Shown: piece by piece, positions 42,855 through 50,683 of the stretch
Layout of the letters: each line of letters opens with the position of its first letter
Numbering within the stretch: the stretch's first letter is position 1
Origin: Actinomadura sp. HBU206391
Lineage (GTDB): Bacteria > Actinomycetota > Actinomycetes > Streptosporangiales > Streptosporangiaceae
Direction of reading: 5' to 3'
DNA length: 50,683 nt
NCBI RefSeq assembly: GCF_014323665.1
Contig: NZ_JABVEB010000034.1
Span: forward strand, 1 to 50,683
Program-made: the position numbers and the translations under genes
Notes under the pieces: generated by a model
The model's database searches: none
What the model saw: the letters and a program-made list of their open reading frames with translations, nothing else
What the model was told of the DNA's origin: nothing

Positions 42855-44402
42855 TCATTGGGGTGTGACGACGTGCCATGTGCCTGAGGGCGTGATCCAC
42901 ACCAGGAGGCCCGGCCACGGTTGGTGGAGTTTCCAACCAGGATGTTGTTTCAGCCGATGATGGCGCCTGCACAAGGGCGACAGATTACATCGGCACGTAA
43001 GTCCGCCTCTGTGCCACGGAATGGTGTGGTCGATGTCGCAACGAGAGGCCTGGCGATTGCAGGTGGGGAAGACGCAGGTGGGATGCCGCCGTTCGATCAG
43101 CCGGCGCATTCCCGCAGGTGGCCGGTAGCCCCTGTGGCCGTGCTCTTCGGGCCTCGGCTCGGCTCCCGGGTCCGCTCCTGCTCCGGCGCCTTGCCCGGCT
43201 CCGGGGGTCGGCCGGGCTCCTGGGCCCGGCCCCGCTCCGGGCCTTGGCCCGGTGGTTCGGCACCAGGTGTGCTTCAGCTCGGCCAGGCCGTCGTGCATGA
43301 CCTGTACGGCTTGGGCGATGAGCAGATCCAGGCCGTCGAGGCGCCCGGCGGTTCGGGCCTGGCGCAGCAGCCGCTTGAGGCGCTGATCGATGCTGTGCGA
43401 AAGAGCTTCGTCGATCCGCCGCTCGATGGCGTCCATTGATCCGCCGTCATCGGGCGTCCGCCTCCCGGTCTCCCGTTGAGAGCGGGTGCCGGTCCGGTCG
43501 GCGAAGCCATCATCGCGGGTGCCGTCGTCGTGGGGGCCGGTCGGTCGAGACCTGCCCGGGTCGAGGTTGCCTGCGAGCTCGATGAGCATGTGCCGGACGG
43601 CCTCGGGGAGCGGCAGCCCGCGCAGGAGCGCCTGGGTGAGGTCGGCCCGGAGGATGTCGATCGGCCGCTCGTCTCCGTCGGCTTTGAGAGCCTGAGCGGC
43701 GGCGTTGATCCGGTTGTAGACGGCGTGGGCGTCCTCTGCGGGCAGATCCCGCAACGCCAGGTCACCGGTACCTGAGCTGTTGTCGAACAACTCCAGCCGA
43801 CGGTCTTTGACGGCGGCCCTGGTGCGCTTCTCGGCGGCGTCGGGGTTTCCATCCTTGATCGCTCGTCTCACCCGGTGGCGGAGCTTGGCAGTGGTCATCG
43901 CGGTGGCCTCGTCGATCACCGCCGCCTCGACCGAGTCGGCAAGGGCGTCGTCGAGGCCGCGGAGGGCATCGGCGATGACCTTGGAGCGAGGCAGGTCGAT
44001 GCGCCCCTTCTCCAGAGCGGCACGGGTGCGGCGGAGTTGCTGGGCAAGCTGTTCGGCCAGAACGACCAGCCCGGACGCGAACGTACCGGTCACGGTGAGG
44101 GCGAGGGAGACCTCTTCGGTGACGATCTCATGGATCTCTGAGGTGCAGTGCCCGGCGGCGGCCGGACCGTGATCGTCATGGTGGCGTCGGCGTGACAGCT
44201 CGGCCACCGCCGACAGCTCCAGCGCCTGTGCCCAGGAGGTCTGGCGGTGGGCGGCCGCCATCAGCTCGGTCAGCTCCACATCGGACAGATCGTTCAGTCG
44301 CTGTCCGGCAAGTGCGCACGCGAGCTGCGGCCCGGGAGGGAACTCCGCCCGCCCTTCCCATTCCGATCCGGAAAGGATATCGATGACCATCGCCGGTGGC
44401 AT
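42855..44402 (-). CDS. DUF222/HNH endonuclease (REP13E12-like) protein
   Basis: 515 aa from ATG 44402 (GGGAGG 10 nt upstream; ATGs at 44423 and 44390 are alternatives). A helical DUF222 domain (about 25-310: LNDLSDVELTELMAAAHRQTSWAQALELSAVAELSRRR, then AALEKGRIDLPRSKVIADAL) is followed by a Pro/Gly/Ala linker near 405-435. The C-terminal HNH domain comes last: CVFPTCNRQASRCDIDHTIPWHRGG, LSPLCRRHHRLKQHPGW, with all HNH residues and two Cys pairs for zinc. Such genes are abundant and repeated in actinobacteria; some are linked to mobile elements, but no terminal repeats are visible here. Nuclease activity is inferred from motifs only. Confidence 0.9.
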   Translation of the reverse strand: MPPAMVIDILSGSEWEGRAEFPPGPQLACALAGQRLNDLSDVELTELMAAAHRQTSWAQALELSAVAELSRRRHHDDHGPAAAGHCTSEIHEIVTEEVSLALTVTGTFASGLVVLAEQLAQQLRRTRAALEKGRIDLPRSKVIADALRGLDDALADSVEAAVIDEATAMTTAKLRHRVRRAIKDGNPDAAEKRTRAAVKDRRLELFDNSSGTGDLALRDLPAEDAHAVYNRINAAAQALKADGDERPIDILRADLTQALLRGLPLPEAVRHMLIELAGNLDPGRSRPTGPHDDGTRDDGFADRTGTRSQRETGRRTPDDGGSMDAIERRIDEALSHSIDQRLKRLLRQARTAGRLDGLDLLIAQAVQVMHDGLAELKHTWCRTTGPRPGAGPGPGARPTPGAGQGAGAGADPGAEPRPEEHGHRGYRPPAGMRRLIERRHPTCVFPTCNRQASRCDIDHTIPWHRGGLTCRCNLSPLCRRHHRLKQHPGWKLHQPWPGLLVWITPSGTWHVVTPQ

Positions 44403-44578
44403 CGGCAGAGCACCTCCCTCCACAGTTCCCAGGTCCCGGCTCCCGCAATTTCCGGGTGGCGCTTGGGCTCCGACAGCATCTAGGCCGTATCCTCAGAAGG
44501 ATTTCCCGTCATCGAAAACACTATCGAATGCTGCGGCCATTCTCGCTATCCCGCCGGTTAGGCATTCATTCCCGTCCA

Positions 44579-45349
44579 CTAATGGTGCGAATCGGCCACT
44601 TCGGGTCTCAGGGGCATCACTTTGGGGAGCCACTCCGGCAGTTCGGCAAGATGCCCGAGTTCCGACTCGATGCGCTGCCTGTCGCCCGTGGTGAGTTCCA
44701 GACCGCGCAGATCGGCCATCCAGGGATCGGTAGGTTCGCCGAGGACCATGGCCAGGTCGATGAGGTGGCACAGGGCGATGGCCCGCTCGACCACCGGGGC
44801 GTCCGCGCCGTGCCTGCGAACCGCGGACTTGAGCGCACGGAAAGCCTGCAGGTCATCGTTTTTGAACTCGCGCAGGATCCGGGCGTTGTCGAGCGCCCTG
44901 GCCAGGCCCACCAGCTTCTTCGAGCCGCCGTACTCCAGCTCGGCGGGTTCGTCGCGTTGGATGAAGATGATCGAGTTCCCGGACGGATCGATCAGCGTGA
45001 AACGGGACGCGCCGGGCCGGTAGCGGGTGATCCGCGGAAGGCCGGAACTCAGCACCTTCCCGTGGCCCCGGCGCATCGCCGCGACGAACGCCGCGTGGTA
45101 CGGCGCCACGGCGTCGACCATGACCAGGCAGCCTCCGGACTCCTCCCGGGCCGGATCCAGGCCCTTGGGCGCCGGGCCGAAGTGCAGCTGGAATCCGCTC
45201 CACTGCAGCACCAAATAGACATAGGGCCTGCTCTGCTTGTAGGTCGCCTCGAACCCCAGCGCCGCATAGAACGCCAGGGCCTCCTCCACCGACGCGCACG
45301 GCATCAACGGCACCGTCGTCTCGTTCTTGCGAACCGCAGGCTCACTCAC
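44579..45349 (-). CDS. VOC (glyoxalase/bleomycin-resistance) fold protein with helical C-terminal extension
   Basis: 256 aa, GTG start with AAAGGTGG 7 nt upstream. The first ~135 residues form a VOC domain: TVPLMPCASVEEALAFYAALGFEATYKQSRPYVYLVLQWSGFQLHFGP and TRYRPGASRFTLIDPSGNSIIFIQRDEP. The remaining ~120 residues are alpha-helical (KLVGLARALDNARILREFKNDDLQAFRALKSAVRRHG, APVVERAIALCHLIDLAMVLG) and do not look like a second VOC copy. Single VOC units usually dimerise to make an active or binding site. A resistance, isomerase or sensing role is possible; not assignable from sequence. Confidence 0.85.
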   Translation of the reverse strand: MSEPAVRKNETTVPLMPCASVEEALAFYAALGFEATYKQSRPYVYLVLQWSGFQLHFGPAPKGLDPAREESGGCLVMVDAVAPYHAAFVAAMRRGHGKVLSSGLPRITRYRPGASRFTLIDPSGNSIIFIQRDEPAELEYGGSKKLVGLARALDNARILREFKNDDLQAFRALKSAVRRHGADAPVVERAIALCHLIDLAMVLGEPTDPWMADLRGLELTTGDRQRIESELGHLAELPEWLPKVMPLRPEVADSHH

Positions 45350-45713
45350 GCCATTCCACCTTTCAGGTCGTCGGGCGATGCTCGCACTCTTCGGCGGAGC
45401 TCGCATATGGATCGTTCCAAACATCCGGCTGACGCGGCCTGCGGCGACGCTCCGGCGGTTGCCCGGGGGGTTCAGGAAAGGCACTGGAGCCGGTTCTGCT
45501 CGAGCGTGAAGTCCGACCAGGCGGAAGTCGTACACCGGCAGCGTCCACGGTGCCTCCGGGGCGCGACCACGGCGGGTCGGCCGAGGATGCCCGGCATCGA
45601 GGCGATCGAGCAGGCACCGATCGCCATGATTGTGACATTCCGGCAATGGGTGGCGCTGTTCTGTTCGAGGTGGTCGAATGAATGCCTCACGGAATTGATC
45701 AGGGGGAGAGATC
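45350..45713. other. Intergenic region upstream of the second XRE regulator
   Basis: No gene with good codon use or a start site is found. It separates the leftward VOC gene from rightward genes and must carry promoters for both. A 7-nt RBS-like AGGGGGAG at 45701-45708 serves the small ORF below. Nothing else stands out. Confidence 0.4.
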
Positions 45714-45830
45714 ATGCTCGCGCGCTCCGGGGCCCTGCCCTGGACGCTCAGGATGGAATGCTGGGCCGTTGTGCGTCCCGCGGTGGGACAAGGTGACGGC
45801 TCAGCCGGACGGCGGTCCCGAGATGTCTGA
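45714..45830 (+). CDS. Possible 38-aa small ORF coupled to the XRE gene
   Basis: ATG 45714 stands 5 nt after AGGGGGAG, the best ribosome binding site in this region, and the frame closes at TGA 45828-45830, eight bases inside the XRE gene. The product starts MLARSGALPWTLRMEC and becomes Gly/Arg-rich. Because the XRE ATG has no Shine-Dalgarno of its own, this ORF could feed ribosomes to it. No homology recognised; it may be only a translational leader. Confidence 0.4.
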   Translation: MLARSGALPWTLRMECWAVVRPAVGQGDGSAGRRSRDV

Positions 45831-46695
45831 GATTCCCTCCCCCGCGGCGGGCGGCCCCACGGTTCTGCGCATGATGCTCGGAGCCCGGCTGCGCCGGCTG
45901 CGAGAGGCGAACCGGATCACCCGCAAGGCGGCCGGCTACGCGATCAGGGCCTCGGAATCCAAGATCAGTCGCTTGGAGCTGGGACGGGTCGGCTTCAAGG
46001 AGCGCGACATCTCGGACCTGCTCACCCTCTACGGGATGACCGACGGCGACGAGCGGGAGACCTGCCTGCTACTGGCGCGGCAGGCCAACACCCCCGGCTG
46101 GTGGAGTCAGTACGCCGACGTCGTGCCGCCCTGGTTCGAGGTCTATGTCGGCCTGGAGCAGGCGGCATCGCGCATCCGCACCTACGAGGTGCAGTTCGTC
46201 CCCGGACTGCTCCAGACCGAGGACTACGCCCGCGCCGTCACGCTGCTCGGCCACCCGGACGCCTCGCCGCAGGAGATCGAGCGCAGGGTGGCGGTGCGGA
46301 TGATCCGGCGGCGGATCCTCGAAGCATCCGACCCGCCCCATCTGTGGGCCGTCATCGACGAGGCGGCACTGCGCCGTCCTCTGGGCGATCGGCGGGTGAT
46401 GCGCGGGCAGCTGAAGCACCTGATCGAGCTGGCGGCCACGCCCGGCGTGGCCATCCAGGTCATGCCGCTCCGGTACGGAGGGCATGCCGCGGCCGGTGGA
46501 CCGTTCAGCATCCTGCGGTTCAACGAGCCCGAACTGCCCGACGTGGTCTACCTCGAGCAGCTCAACAGCGCCGTCTATCTGGAGAAGCTCGAGGAGGTCG
46601 AGAGATATCTGGCCGTCATGGACATGCTGGTGGTCGCCGCCGAGGACGGGGGGACCACGGTCGGCACTCTGACCAGGGCCCTCGAGGAGACCTGA
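45823..46695 (+). CDS. XRE-family regulator with DUF5753 domain, without DUF397 partner
   Basis: 290 aa from ATG 45823; GTG 45793 in frame is an alternative, and neither has a strong site. XRE helix-turn-helix at about 15-75 (LGARLRRLREANRITRKAAGYAI, ASESKISRLELGRVGFKERDISDLL) then DUF5753 from ~105: WFEVYVGLEQAASRIRTYEVQFVPGLLQTEDYARAV, RRRILEASDPPHLWAVIDEAALRRPLG, VAIQVMPLRYGGHAAAGGPFSIL, VVYLEQLNSAVYL. This is the same family as the regulator at 14.2 kb, but with conserved residues (GWWSQYADVVPPWF) typical of the subgroup that often lacks a DUF397 gene. None follows here. Convergent with the PfkB gene. Confidence 0.92.
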   Translation: MSEIPSPAAGGPTVLRMMLGARLRRLREANRITRKAAGYAIRASESKISRLELGRVGFKERDISDLLTLYGMTDGDERETCLLLARQANTPGWWSQYADVVPPWFEVYVGLEQAASRIRTYEVQFVPGLLQTEDYARAVTLLGHPDASPQEIERRVAVRMIRRRILEASDPPHLWAVIDEAALRRPLGDRRVMRGQLKHLIELAATPGVAIQVMPLRYGGHAAAGGPFSILRFNEPELPDVVYLEQLNSAVYLEKLEEVERYLAVMDMLVVAAEDGGTTVGTLTRALEET

Positions 46696-46753
46696 CCCGC
46701 GCTCGATCCGGGAGTACCGCACCGGCACGGGAGAGGACCCGTACCGGGTCAGG
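46692..46753. terminator. Nested hairpins between convergent XRE and PfkB genes
   Basis: The outer arms CCTGACCCG (46691-46699) and CGGGTCAGG (46745-46753) are perfect, and an inner stem CGG-C-ACGGG with CCCGT-A-CCG (about 46723-46746) has one mismatch and an AGAGGA loop. The 5' arm overlaps the XRE stop codon. Probably a bidirectional terminator; the two stems share a few bases and may be alternatives. Confidence 0.6.
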
Positions 46754-46765
46754 GGTCGCGCTGGA

Positions 46766-47659
46766 TCAGAGTCCGGGACGGGCACCGATCTCACCCATGG
46801 CCGCGGCGGCCAGCCGGCAGCCGGCGGCGAGCGCCTCGGCCGGGGGCTTGCCGTCGAGCCAGGGCGGCAGGAAGCCGGCGCAGAACGCGTCACCCGCGCC
46901 GGTGCCGTCCATGATCTTGTTGACCGGCTCGGCCGGCACCTGGATCGGCTCGGCCCGGCCGTTGGTGTACCACAGCGCGCCGTCCTCGCCCATCTTGATG
47001 ACGACCTGCGGGTACCACGCGGTGAGCACCTTCGCCGCCTGCGAGGGTACGTCGCGTCCGGTGAGCACCTCGGCCTGGTCGGCGTTGATCATCAGCAGCC
47101 GGGCGCCCTGCGTCCACTCCAGGAACGGTTCGGCGCCCACGCGCTTGAGCGGCGAGGAGGATCCGCCGTCGATCGAGATCGACATCTGGCTCTTGCGCGC
47201 CATGCTGAGGGCGTGCAACGCGGCCTGCCGGGATCCCTCGTTGAGAAGGGAGTAGCCGGACAGATGCATGTGCGACCCGGCGGCGAACAGGTCGTGCGGG
47301 ATGTCCTCCGGCAGGAGCGCGGCGTTGGCGCCCGGATCGGACAGCATGGTCCGATCACCCTTGTGGGTGACCAGCACCACACACGTGCCCGTCGGGCGCT
47401 CCGGGTCCATGACGAGGCGGGCGTCGACGCCGTACCCCATCAGTTCCATGTCCCGGTTGCGGCCGGCGATATCGGAGCCACGGCGTCCCACGAAGGCGGC
47501 CTCGACCCCTTCGACGGCGAGCCACGCGGCCACATTGGCCCCGGATCCGCCACCGTGCATGGTCACAGCGGCCGGCGTGTCGCTTCCCTTGGCCAGGGGA
47601 AGGGCGGCTCGCGCAACGGCATCGGTCATGAGATCACCGATCACGACCACGCGCGTCAT
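46766..47659 (-). CDS. PfkB-family carbohydrate/nucleoside kinase
   Basis: 297 aa. The ribokinase-like fold is clear: VVVIGDLMTDAV at the start, MHGGGSGANVAAWLAVEGVEAAFVGRRGSDIAGRN (~34, substrate pocket), GTCVVLVTHKGDRTMLSDPGANAAL (~91), LLMINADQAEVLTGRD (~187) and the anion-hole/catalytic loop MDGTGAGDAFCAGF with Asp257. It phosphorylates a sugar or nucleoside hydroxyl with ATP. The family includes ribokinase, fructokinase, adenosine and pseudouridine kinases, and the sequence does not decide; no sugar transporter or pseudouridine glycosidase gene is in view. Divergent from the acyl-CoA-synthetase/GNAT gene. Confidence 0.92.
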   Translation of the reverse strand: MTRVVVIGDLMTDAVARAALPLAKGSDTPAAVTMHGGGSGANVAAWLAVEGVEAAFVGRRGSDIAGRNRDMELMGYGVDARLVMDPERPTGTCVVLVTHKGDRTMLSDPGANAALLPEDIPHDLFAAGSHMHLSGYSLLNEGSRQAALHALSMARKSQMSISIDGGSSSPLKRVGAEPFLEWTQGARLLMINADQAEVLTGRDVPSQAAKVLTAWYPQVVIKMGEDGALWYTNGRAEPIQVPAEPVNKIMDGTGAGDAFCAGFLPPWLDGKPPAEALAAGCRLAAAAMGEIGARPGL

Positions 47660-47824
47660 GACGTCATCACCTCGATTGACACGGCCCGGTTGACAGCTTT
47701 CCCCGGGGCGTGTGCCGACCGTAACAGCTCAGCGCCCCCAATGAGGTCTCGAACGCGCAGCGAAACCCGGAACTCTGACCCAACTCCGAACACGGCTGGG
47801 GCAGACCGGACATCTCGGGTCCCC

Positions 47825-47830
47825 TACTCT
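47825..47830 (+). promoter_or_regulatory. TACTCT -10 box for a probably leaderless mRNA
   Basis: TACTCT ends seven bases before the GTG at 47838, so the transcript would begin at the start codon. No Shine-Dalgarno lies upstream of that GTG. The -35 is not evident. Confidence 0.4.
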
Positions 47831-47837
47831 TTGGTAG

Positions 47838-50516
47838 GTGAAGTATCCGGATCACTGGGAGGCCGATGTCGTCCTCGCGGACGGGGGTACGGCCCATCTG
47901 CGACCGATCCGGAGCGACGATGCGGAATCGTTGCGTTCGTTCTATGCCCGGTTGTCCTCGGAAACCATCTACTACCGTTTCTTCGGCCCGCGGCCGCAAC
48001 TGTCCGAACGGGAGATCACGCACTTCACCACGCTGGATCACGACCAGCGGGCGGCGCTGATCGCCACCGTCGGCGACTCGATGCTCGCGGTCGTGCGCTA
48101 CGACAAGCTCCGTGAGGAGCCGGGGGTCGCGGAGGTCGCGTTCCTCGTCGAGGACGCCCACCAGGGCCGGGGGATCGGCTCGGTGCTGCTGGAGCACATC
48201 GCCGCCGCCGCCCGCGAGCGCAGGCTGCGCCGTTTCGTCGCGCACGTCCTGCCGGACAACCGTCGCATGGCCAAGATCTTCCGCGACGCCGGTTACCGCG
48301 CCGAGCAGCGGTTCGAGGACGGCGTCATCCGGCTCACCCTGGATCTCGAGCCCACCGAGACCTCCATCGAGGTGATGACGGCACGCGAGCACCGTGCCGA
48401 GTCCCGGTCGATCCAGCGGCTGCTGTTCCCCCGTTCGGTGGCGGTGGTCGGCGCGAGCCGTGAGGCGCACAGCGTCGGCCAGACCGTCCTGCGGAATCTG
48501 CTCACGGGGGACTTCTCGGGTCCGGTCTACCCCGTGCATCCGACCGCCACCGCCGTCGCCGGTGTCCGGGCCCACCCGACCGTCCTGGACATCGCCGACG
48601 ACGTGGACCTGGTCGTTGTCGCCGTGCCGGCCGGCGCCGTGCACGAGGTGGTCGAGCAGAGCGCGGGCAAGGGAGTGCACGGGCTCGTGGTGGTGTCCGC
48701 GGGTTTCGGTGAGACCGGCCCGGCCGGCCGGGCGCGCCAGGAGGAGCTCGTACGGCTGGCGCGCGCACACGGGATGCGGGTCGTCGGCCCCAACTGCCTG
48801 GGCATCGCCAACACCGATCCGGGCGTACGACTGAACGCGACCCTCGCGCCGACCATGCCCGGCCGCGGGCCGATCGGCTTCTTCTCCCAGTCCGGCGCGC
48901 TCGGCATCGCGATCCTCCAGCGCACCGCCGAGCGCGGCATCGGCCTGTCCACCTTCGTCTCCGCCGGCAACCGGGCGGACGTGTCGGGCAACGACCTCAT
49001 GCAGTACTGGGAGGAGGATCCCGCCACCACGGCCGTCCTCCTCTACCTGGAGTCGATCGGCAACCCGCGGAAGTTCACTCGGCTCGCCCGTCGGCTGAGC
49101 CGCAAGAAGCCGATCGTGGCGGTGAAGTCGGGTCGTACGACCCAGGGAGTTCCGCTCGGGCACGCCGCCCGCGCGCTGACGCTGCCCGACCACGCGGTGA
49201 GCGCCCTGTTCGCGCAGGCCGGGGTGATCCGGGTGGAGGGGCTGTCCGAGCTGTTCGACGTGGCACAGCTGCTGGCCTACCAGCCGCTGCCCGCCGGCGA
49301 CAGAGTGGCGATCATCGACAACTCCGACTCGCTCGGCCTGCTCGCCCAGGACGCCGCAGCCACGCTGGGCCTGGACCCGATCGCTCCGGTGAACCTCGGC
49401 CCGCGGGCGGGGGCGGGGGAGTACGAGTCCGCGCTGGCCGAGGCGCTCGCCGACGATTCCGTCGACGCCGTGGTCACCGTCTTCACCCCGCCGGTCATGG
49501 GCCGGATCAACGAAGCGGCCGACGCGGCGGTCGCGGCGGGAGCGGCCGGGTCGGCCGATGGCGGGAACGCCGGGACCAAGACGGTGGCGCAGGCGGTGGC
49601 GGGCCTGTCGGCCGGAAGTCCCAAGCCGATCGTGGCGACCTATCTCGGTCTGGCCGGGATGCCCGCCGAATTGCGAATCTGCGGCCCTGATGCGGTGGCG
49701 GGCCCCGGTTCGGTCCCGTCGTACGCCACGCCGGAGGACGCCATGCGCGCCCTGGCCTACGTCATGCGCTACGCCGCGTGGCGGCGGCGACCCAAGGGGC
49801 GACTGCCCGAGCGCGACGTGGCCGGCCGCGACCGGGCCCGGGCGCTCGTGGGGCGGCTGCTCGCGGCCGACGGCCCGAAGATCGCGGACGACCGGGACAG
49901 CGCGGACGGGCCGGACGGCGCGGGCGTTCCGAAGAGCGCAGGTGATCCGGACGACGCCGCCCCCTCCTCCGGCCCGGAGGGACGGACCGAGGACGGCCAG
50001 GTGGTCGTCGCGCCTGCCGACGTCGCGGCGCTCCTGGCCTCCTATGGCGTGACCGTCGCCGCGCCCGGCGGGGCGACCGATCCCTCTGGCCCCTCGGGCC
50101 CCTCTGGTCACTCGGGCATCGCGGTGCGGATCGTCACGCGAGAGGACCCGTCCTTCGGCGCCGTGGTGTCCTTCGGCCTGTCGGGCGCCACCGCGGCGCT
50201 GCTGGACGACCGGGCCTACCGCCTGGCCCCGCTGACCGACGTCGAGGCCGCCGAACTCGTGCGGGCGGTGCGGTCGGCCCCGTTGCTGTTCGGCCACCGC
50301 GGCGCCGACCCGGTCGACGTCAACGGGCTCGAGGACCTGCTGCTCCGCGTGTCGCAGCTCGCCGACGATCTGCCCGAGGTGGCCCGCCTGGAGCTCGACC
50401 CTGTCGTGGTCTCACCCTCCGGCGTCACCGTGGCGGGCGCGACCCTGGGGCTGGCGCGGCCGGTCGGACCGCGTCCCGAGCTCGGTCCCCGGCGGCTGCG
50501 GGGCCCTGGCCTGTGA
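47838..50516 (+). CDS. GNAT acetyltransferase fused to NDP-forming acyl-CoA synthetase-like module (Pat type)
   Basis: 892 aa from GTG 47838. An N-terminal GNAT domain (about 18-170: AHLRPIRSDDAESLRSFYARLS, VEDAHQGRGIGSVLLEHI for acetyl-CoA). A CoA-binding Rossmann domain follows (~195-290: LFPRSVAVVGASREAHSVG), then a ligase-CoA domain (~305-480: GPIGFFSQSGALGIAIL, PIVAVKSGRTTQGVPLGHAARAL) and a C-terminal region with AVVSFGLSGATAALLDDRAYRLAPLTDVEAAELV. Related proteins acetylate lysines, for example acetyl-CoA synthetase in Salmonella, Mycobacterium and Streptomyces. The ATP-grasp half that normally follows the 'LASYGVTV' strand is missing: ~60-90 residues are replaced by a short Ser/Gly/Pro-rich stretch (~745-760), and another low-complexity Asp/Gly/Pro linker lies at about 675-715. 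Ligase activity is therefore unlikely. Confidence 0.9.
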   Translation: MKYPDHWEADVVLADGGTAHLRPIRSDDAESLRSFYARLSSETIYYRFFGPRPQLSEREITHFTTLDHDQRAALIATVGDSMLAVVRYDKLREEPGVAEVAFLVEDAHQGRGIGSVLLEHIAAAARERRLRRFVAHVLPDNRRMAKIFRDAGYRAEQRFEDGVIRLTLDLEPTETSIEVMTAREHRAESRSIQRLLFPRSVAVVGASREAHSVGQTVLRNLLTGDFSGPVYPVHPTATAVAGVRAHPTVLDIADDVDLVVVAVPAGAVHEVVEQSAGKGVHGLVVVSAGFGETGPAGRARQEELVRLARAHGMRVVGPNCLGIANTDPGVRLNATLAPTMPGRGPIGFFSQSGALGIAILQRTAERGIGLSTFVSAGNRADVSGNDLMQYWEEDPATTAVLLYLESIGNPRKFTRLARRLSRKKPIVAVKSGRTTQGVPLGHAARALTLPDHAVSALFAQAGVIRVEGLSELFDVAQLLAYQPLPAGDRVAIIDNSDSLGLLAQDAAATLGLDPIAPVNLGPRAGAGEYESALAEALADDSVDAVVTVFTPPVMGRINEAADAAVAAGAAGSADGGNAGTKTVAQAVAGLSAGSPKPIVATYLGLAGMPAELRICGPDAVAGPGSVPSYATPEDAMRALAYVMRYAAWRRRPKGRLPERDVAGRDRARALVGRLLAADGPKIADDRDSADGPDGAGVPKSAGDPDDAAPSSGPEGRTEDGQVVVAPADVAALLASYGVTVAAPGGATDPSGPSGPSGHSGIAVRIVTREDPSFGAVVSFGLSGATAALLDDRAYRLAPLTDVEAAELVRAVRSAPLLFGHRGADPVDVNGLEDLLLRVSQLADDLPEVARLELDPVVVSPSGVTVAGATLGLARPVGPRPELGPRRLRGPGL

Positions 50517-50683
50517 CCCACCTCATCCGTCCGCGATCGGCCGGCGGCGGCGGTGCCGGGTCCGGCGCAGGATCGGGCGGCGCAGGGTCGGGTGCCGGCG
50601 GGCCCGGGGGCGGGCTCGGCACGGGCTCGGGCAGGGGCACGGGCGGCGGCACGGGCTCGGGCGCCGGGGGCACCGGGCTGGGC
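50517..50683. other. Low-complexity Gly/Pro-coding sequence at the window end
   Basis: GGC/CCG-rich repeats fill the last 140 bases. In one plus frame they would code a Gly/Ser/Ala stretch, in one minus frame a Pro-rich repeat (PEPVPPPVPLPEPVP). A GTG overlapping the previous stop (GTGA) could start a rightward gene, and a leftward gene could equally end here. Composition does not decide, so no CDS is called. Confidence 0.4.

Noticed and set aside
42855..44402. DUF222/HNH gene as part of an insertion sequence or intron
   Set aside because: No terminal inverted repeats, target duplication or reverse transcriptase lie nearby; these genes are common single genes in actinobacteria.
47667..50297. 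876-codon minus frame opposite the GNAT/acyl-CoA synthetase gene
   Set aside because: Antisense artefact; the plus strand encodes recognisable GNAT and CoA-binding domains.

Overview
The window reads as chromosomal DNA of a high-GC actinobacterium, probably Streptosporangiaceae (Nonomuraea/Sphaerisporangium-like). The grounds are very high GC at third codon positions, many GTG and some TTG starts, an HrdB-type principal sigma factor with a long charged N-terminus, XRE/DUF5753 and DUF397 regulators, an AfsR-like BTAD regulator, and a PAS-GAF-SpoIIE phosphatase. The family assignment is inference. I found no rRNA, tRNA, CRISPR array or intact insertion sequence.

Layout. 1-4.0 kb (minus strand): a TY-Chap-like protein cut by the window edge, a conserved unknown, and a cytochrome b/molybdopterin oxidoreductase pair. 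4.4-13.4 kb: a housekeeping core with the SpoIIE-type phosphatase, principal sigma factor, YaaA, a DUF7455 zinc-ribbon-like protein, topoisomerase IV subunit B, and a PLP-dependent deaminase/desulfhydrase. 13.4-17.9 kb: a thioredoxin-like protein, an XRE-DUF397 pair, and a Uma2 nuclease between two copies of a structured repeat. These are followed by a quinone-type oxidoreductase divergent from a frameshifted HxlR regulator. 18.0-24.1 kb: topoisomerase IV subunit A, a lactate-monooxygenase-like flavoenzyme, a membrane-anchored unknown and a secreted amidase.

24.2-27.1 kb is a methionine ABC importer (metN-metI-metQ). It is preceded by a 26-codon Cys/Met-rich leader peptide, apparently leaderless, and by alternative RNA hairpins, so transcriptional attenuation is likely. 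27.3-32.4 kb is a tightly overlapping five-gene operon matching the enigmatic STM4015-STM4014-STM4013-STM4012-STM4011 set: a leucine-rich-repeat protein, an ATP-grasp-like enzyme, an alkaline-phosphatase/sulfatase-fold hydrolase and two radical SAM proteins. Its function is unknown, and it is the best candidate here for an undescribed biological system. Convergent to it lie a DUF6745 protein, a small HEEH-motif protein and a decayed SRPBCC/rhodanese remnant.

34.3-50.7 kb holds an imine-reductase-like enzyme divergent from a 1094-aa AfsR-like regulator, a RecQ helicase with a C-terminal phosphoribosyltransferase-like domain, and a cupin. It continues with an Lrp regulator divergent from an amino acid dehydrogenase that lacks about 75 catalytic-domain residues, a DUF222/HNH protein and a VOC protein with a helical extension. 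The last part has a second XRE/DUF5753 regulator with a possible upstream small ORF, a PfkB kinase, and a GNAT/acyl-CoA-synthetase-like protein whose ATP-grasp domain is largely replaced by a Pro-Ser-Gly stretch. Domain numbering is approximate, and family names come from motif recognition, not from a database search.
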